DNA of 64,000 bases. Source: Bacteroidales bacterium. GTDB taxonomy: Bacteria; Bacteroidota; Bacteroidia; Bacteroidales; UBA6680. Made by a program: the position numbers and the translations under genes. The notes under the pieces are model-generated. The model was not told the DNA's origin. It searched no databases and saw only the letters and a program-made list of their open reading frames with translations. Positions 61,681-64,000 of the stretch are shown one piece after another (position 1 is the first letter of the stretch; the number at the start of each line of letters is the position of its first letter). The stretch spans positions 1 to 64,000 of the forward strand of contig JAOARD010000043.1 of NCBI GenBank assembly GCA_025210735.1. The letters run 5' to 3'.

Positions 61681-62619
61681 ATGAAACAAAACAACCTGCA
61701 CAAACTAAAAATCATAATATTTACCATACTTATACTCTTTTCATGTCAGCCTGAGAAGCAGAAACAGAGTAATCAAAAAGATAAGGTTAGCAAACCTGCC
61801 AAGGATAAAGTGGACTACAGGAACCTGAACAGACTAAATACCAAATTGTCAAAACCGGTTATGGGTGAGTGGTTATTTAGTCAGAAAGAGTCCGGACAAT
61901 CGTTTAAGAGATATATAAACTCAACTCATATATGTCCCGACAGCCTTAATAATGTAATATACCTGAACCTGATAGGAGAGTTTGATGATGTTGATATGGG
62001 TGTATTAAAGAAACTAAAGGAGTATACGGAGATATTTTTCAGGCTGAAAGTTGTTATGAGAGAACCTGTGTCTGATGATATTATACCCGAGAAGTCAAGA
62101 AGATTTAATATGGAAAATGAGCAGTTGCATACAACATATATACTGCAAAATATTTTAAAACAGAACTTTCCTAAAGATGCACTTGTAAATATGGCAATAA
62201 CAAGTGCCGATCTTTACCCAAGAGAATCATGGAACTTTGTTTTCGGTCAGGCATCACTCAGAGGCAGGGTAGGAGTATCGTCAATATTTCGTTATAAGCA
62301 CCACTGTTTAGACTCTGTAAACTGTAGCAAATACATGAACAGAATTATGAAAACCACTACACACGAGATTATGCATATGCTATATGTAAAGCACTGTAAA
62401 GATTATAAATGCCTGATGAATGGGAGTATTAGTCTGTTAGAAGCTGATAAAAAGCCATCGTGGTTATGTGCTGAATGCCTTGCAAAACTAATATGGTGTA
62501 CACAGACCGATGTAATAGAACGGTATGATGACCTTATCAGATTCTCTGAAGATAACAACTACCCCGACAAAGCAGAGTTCTACAAAAAATCGAAAGCAAT
62601 AATGACAGAGAGTTATTAG
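61681..62619 (+). CDS. Archaemetzincin-like zinc protease lipoprotein
   Basis: A 312-residue protein with a lipobox (ILILFSC, Cys22) and a charged linker. The metzincin core is HEIMHMLYVKHC at 228-239: three His zinc ligands (228, 232, 238), catalytic Glu229 and Cys239. Cys244 with Met246 (CLM) follows, and then CAEC at 263-266. This matches the archaemetzincin pattern HExxHxxGxxHC-x4-CxM...CxxC, except that the Gly is Tyr235. It is expected on the outer membrane or periplasmic side. Substrate unknown. The 226-bp repeats begin at its stop codon. Confidence 0.85.
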   Translation: MKQNNLHKLKIIIFTILILFSCQPEKQKQSNQKDKVSKPAKDKVDYRNLNRLNTKLSKPVMGEWLFSQKESGQSFKRYINSTHICPDSLNNVIYLNLIGEFDDVDMGVLKKLKEYTEIFFRLKVVMREPVSDDIIPEKSRRFNMENEQLHTTYILQNILKQNFPKDALVNMAITSADLYPRESWNFVFGQASLRGRVGVSSIFRYKHHCLDSVNCSKYMNRIMKTTTHEIMHMLYVKHCKDYKCLMNGSISLLEADKKPSWLCAECLAKLIWCTQTDVIERYDDLIRFSEDNNYPDKAEFYKKSKAIMTESY

Positions 62620-63229
62620 CAGCACAGATGCTACGAATAACAATTACAGAACTTGAACGATACTTGTAGAGTCATCTCTACGAGTCTTTGATTAACGAAA
62701 CCTTTAATAAATGTATAGAATATAATTGTAGCCTCAGGCTACAGCAACCGGAGTGTCTGTTTTGAGGCTAAGCACAGGTTTACGTAACCAGAGGTTCCTG
62801 ACAAACACTCTATCGTCAATTGTTAGTCTCATTAAGATACATTCGCAGTATTGATGCTACGAATAACAATTATAGAAAACAACAGATACTCGTAGAGTCA
62901 TCTCTACGAGTCTGAATTTAACGAGACCTTTAATAAATGTAGCGAATATAATTGTAGCCTCAGGCTACAGCAACCGGAGTGTCTGTTTTGAGGCTAAGCA
63001 CAGGTTTACGTAACCAGAGGTTCCTGACAAACACTCTATCGTCAATTGTTAGTCTCGTTAAGATACACTCGCAGCACAGATGCTACGAATAACAGTTATA
63101 GAACTTGAACGATACGCGTAGAGTCATCTCTACGAGTCTTTGATTAACGAGGTCTTTAAATAAATGTAGCGAGGATAATTGTAGCCTCTGGCTACATCAA
63201 CCGGAATGTCTGTTTTGTACAATATGCAT
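62619..63229. repeat. 226-bp tandem repeat, about 2.7 units
   Basis: Units begin GCAG...ATGCTACGAATAAC at 62619, 62845 and 63071, exactly 226 bp apart. The first two are nearly identical over their whole length; the third is shorter, more diverged, and fades near 63229. Each unit has a hairpin GTAGAG-TCAT-CTCTAC and a second hairpin TGTAGCC-TCA-GGCTACA (TCT loop in the third unit). No open frame runs through the array. It fills the gap between the archaemetzincin gene and the next gene. Confidence 0.85.
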
Positions 63230-63329
63230 AGGCTTACGGAATAGATACTTCTTAGCAAATAGCTTGTGAAATGTGATGTTTGGCTATCTTTTGGCAATAA
63301 ATCAAGAGTGATTTAGCCCGTATTAATTC

Positions 63330-63337
63330 TACATTTG
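63330..63337 (+). promoter_or_regulatory. -7 promoter element of the last gene
   Basis: TACATTTG matches TAnnTTTG exactly, 24 bases before the ATG at 63362. Confidence 0.55.
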
Positions 63338-63361
63338 TATTCAATTTTAAATTTACTTTCG

Positions 63362-64000
63362 ATGGCATACGAATTATTCGATACTAAACATGAAATAGCA
63401 TACAATCCGGAGGATAAAAAAACTATTCAGGAAGGATTACAAAAATATGCTTCACTATTAAATTCAGGTGAAGCTTTTGAAGACGATTATATAGTAGCTC
63501 ACTTTAAACCTACAGTAGAGGAAGTTTATAGTTCAGCATTTGAAAATCATACTGGTGTTACTATCTTTTTAAATGAAATATGTGATACCTACAAAGAGGA
63601 AAAAGATGAAAATCCAAATTTAGTAGAGACTCTCTTGACCGAAACACTATTTTTTATGCACGCTCTTCAGTATGAAGATTTACACGACGAAATCAAGATA
63701 GCTTGTGAGGCAATTGTAAACTTCTCTCGCAGACAAAACGATTCAAGCAAAATGTGGATACATGAAGAGACATGTTTTGGACTAGAACCATTGCAGCTTT
63801 TAGCATGTACTTATCCTGAACATGGAGTTCTTTTGGCAAGTTTCTTTGTGCCAAATTGGGACGATGAGCATATGGGCTATTCACTTTTTGGTTATGCCGA
63901 TTGGGTGATGACTCAAGGATTGAATGAGCACACTATTAAATCACACTGTTACTGCGAAAACATTCGTGCTCGTCAGATGGCATTGGGGTTTGATGATTGG
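63362..64000 (+). CDS. Hypothetical protein, cut by window edge (213 codons visible)
   Basis: An open frame starting MAYELFDTKHEIAYNPEDKK runs to the window end without a stop. It has a proper -7 element upstream. The visible part is acidic, rich in Trp, Tyr, His and Cys, with no signal peptide or membrane helix. Segments such as FGLEPLQLLACTYPEHGVLLASFFVPNWDDEHMGYSLFGYADWVMTQ look globular and well folded. I do not recognise the family and propose no function. Confidence 0.65.
   Translation, partial: MAYELFDTKHEIAYNPEDKKTIQEGLQKYASLLNSGEAFEDDYIVAHFKPTVEEVYSSAFENHTGVTIFLNEICDTYKEEKDENPNLVETLLTETLFFMHALQYEDLHDEIKIACEAIVNFSRRQNDSSKMWIHEETCFGLEPLQLLACTYPEHGVLLASFFVPNWDDEHMGYSLFGYADWVMTQGLNEHTIKSHCYCENIRARQMALGFDDW

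Noticed and set aside
62619..63229. Possible CRISPR array
   Set aside because: The repeat unit is 226 bp and identical throughout, with no short repeat/variable spacer alternation and no cas genes nearby.

Overview
The window looks like a chromosomal segment of an anaerobic or microaerophilic member of the Bacteroidetes, probably Bacteroidales/Marinilabiliales. The DNA is AT-rich. Many genes start just downstream of the Bacteroidetes -7 element TAnnTTTG, Shine-Dalgarno sequences are mostly weak, and several families are typical of the phylum: a BT_3928-like DoxX protein, DUF4097, an NrtR-type NUDIX regulator, a TM1266/HydG pair and an ABC-F protein. The taxonomic call is inference from these features, not a database match.

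Layout. 0-0.6 kb: tail of an IS66-type transposase followed by decayed DNA with a 25-bp direct repeat. 0.6-9.7 kb: housekeeping and transport genes (RsmI-like methylase, BASS-type permease, PhnP-like metallohydrolase, MFS exporter), tRNA-Pro, a membrane-anchored MutS-like ATPase, the [FeFe]-hydrogenase maturase hydG with its TM1266-type partner, a 41-bp degenerate repeat array, an unknown gene and tRNA-Ser. 9.9-27 kb: an accessory redox island, all on the + strand. A Cys-rich MarR regulator sits behind a perfect 28-bp palindrome. It is followed by a flavodoxin-fold/NTF2 fusion, a tautomerase and an SDR; then a membrane FMN-binding polyferredoxin, a membrane-anchored flavin-reductase-like protein, a membrane-anchored nitroreductase, a yellow/MRJP-type lipoprotein and an aldo-keto reductase; then a DUF234 ATPase behind alternating inverted repeats; then YjjI/YjjW (glycyl radical enzyme and activase), an AraC regulator, four NTF2-like proteins, a Cys-nucleophile hydrolase lipoprotein and a frameshifted SDR. 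27-41.9 kb: nth, ABC-F, an IS1595-like transposase whose catalytic residues appear lost, uvrA, an RNA polymerase sigma factor with a small downstream ORF, rsmE, phosphodiesterase, RluA-type pseudouridine synthase, prmA, tpiA, a peptide ABC permease, a DoxX protein and tmk. 42-53.7 kb: folP-cdaA-mscS, a SNF2 helicase, mazG, a SAM hydroxide adenosyltransferase, phoH, purC, GNAT, a lone ExbD-like protein and an NrtR-type regulator. 54-58.5 kb: NAD-linked formate dehydrogenase (NuoE/F fusion plus a Cys-type molybdopterin subunit). 58.6-60.9 kb: an ECF sigma / putative anti-sigma / DUF4097 operon. 61.2-64 kb: a small membrane protein, an archaemetzincin-like lipoprotein, a 226-bp tandem repeat and a truncated unknown gene.

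The best candidate for an undescribed system is the 10-17.5 kb redox operon. Three consecutive genes encode a NosR/RnfG-like FMN-binding polyferredoxin membrane protein and two flavoenzyme-fold proteins carrying a similar N-terminal membrane anchor that should place the enzymes outside the cytoplasm. I infer a membrane electron-delivery chain that feeds extracytoplasmic reduction of small molecules. The island may be controlled by the electrophile/redox-type MarR protein, because the core of its palindromic operator recurs upstream of the NTF2 cluster 13 kb away. All functional statements come from motif recognition by eye; no searches were run.
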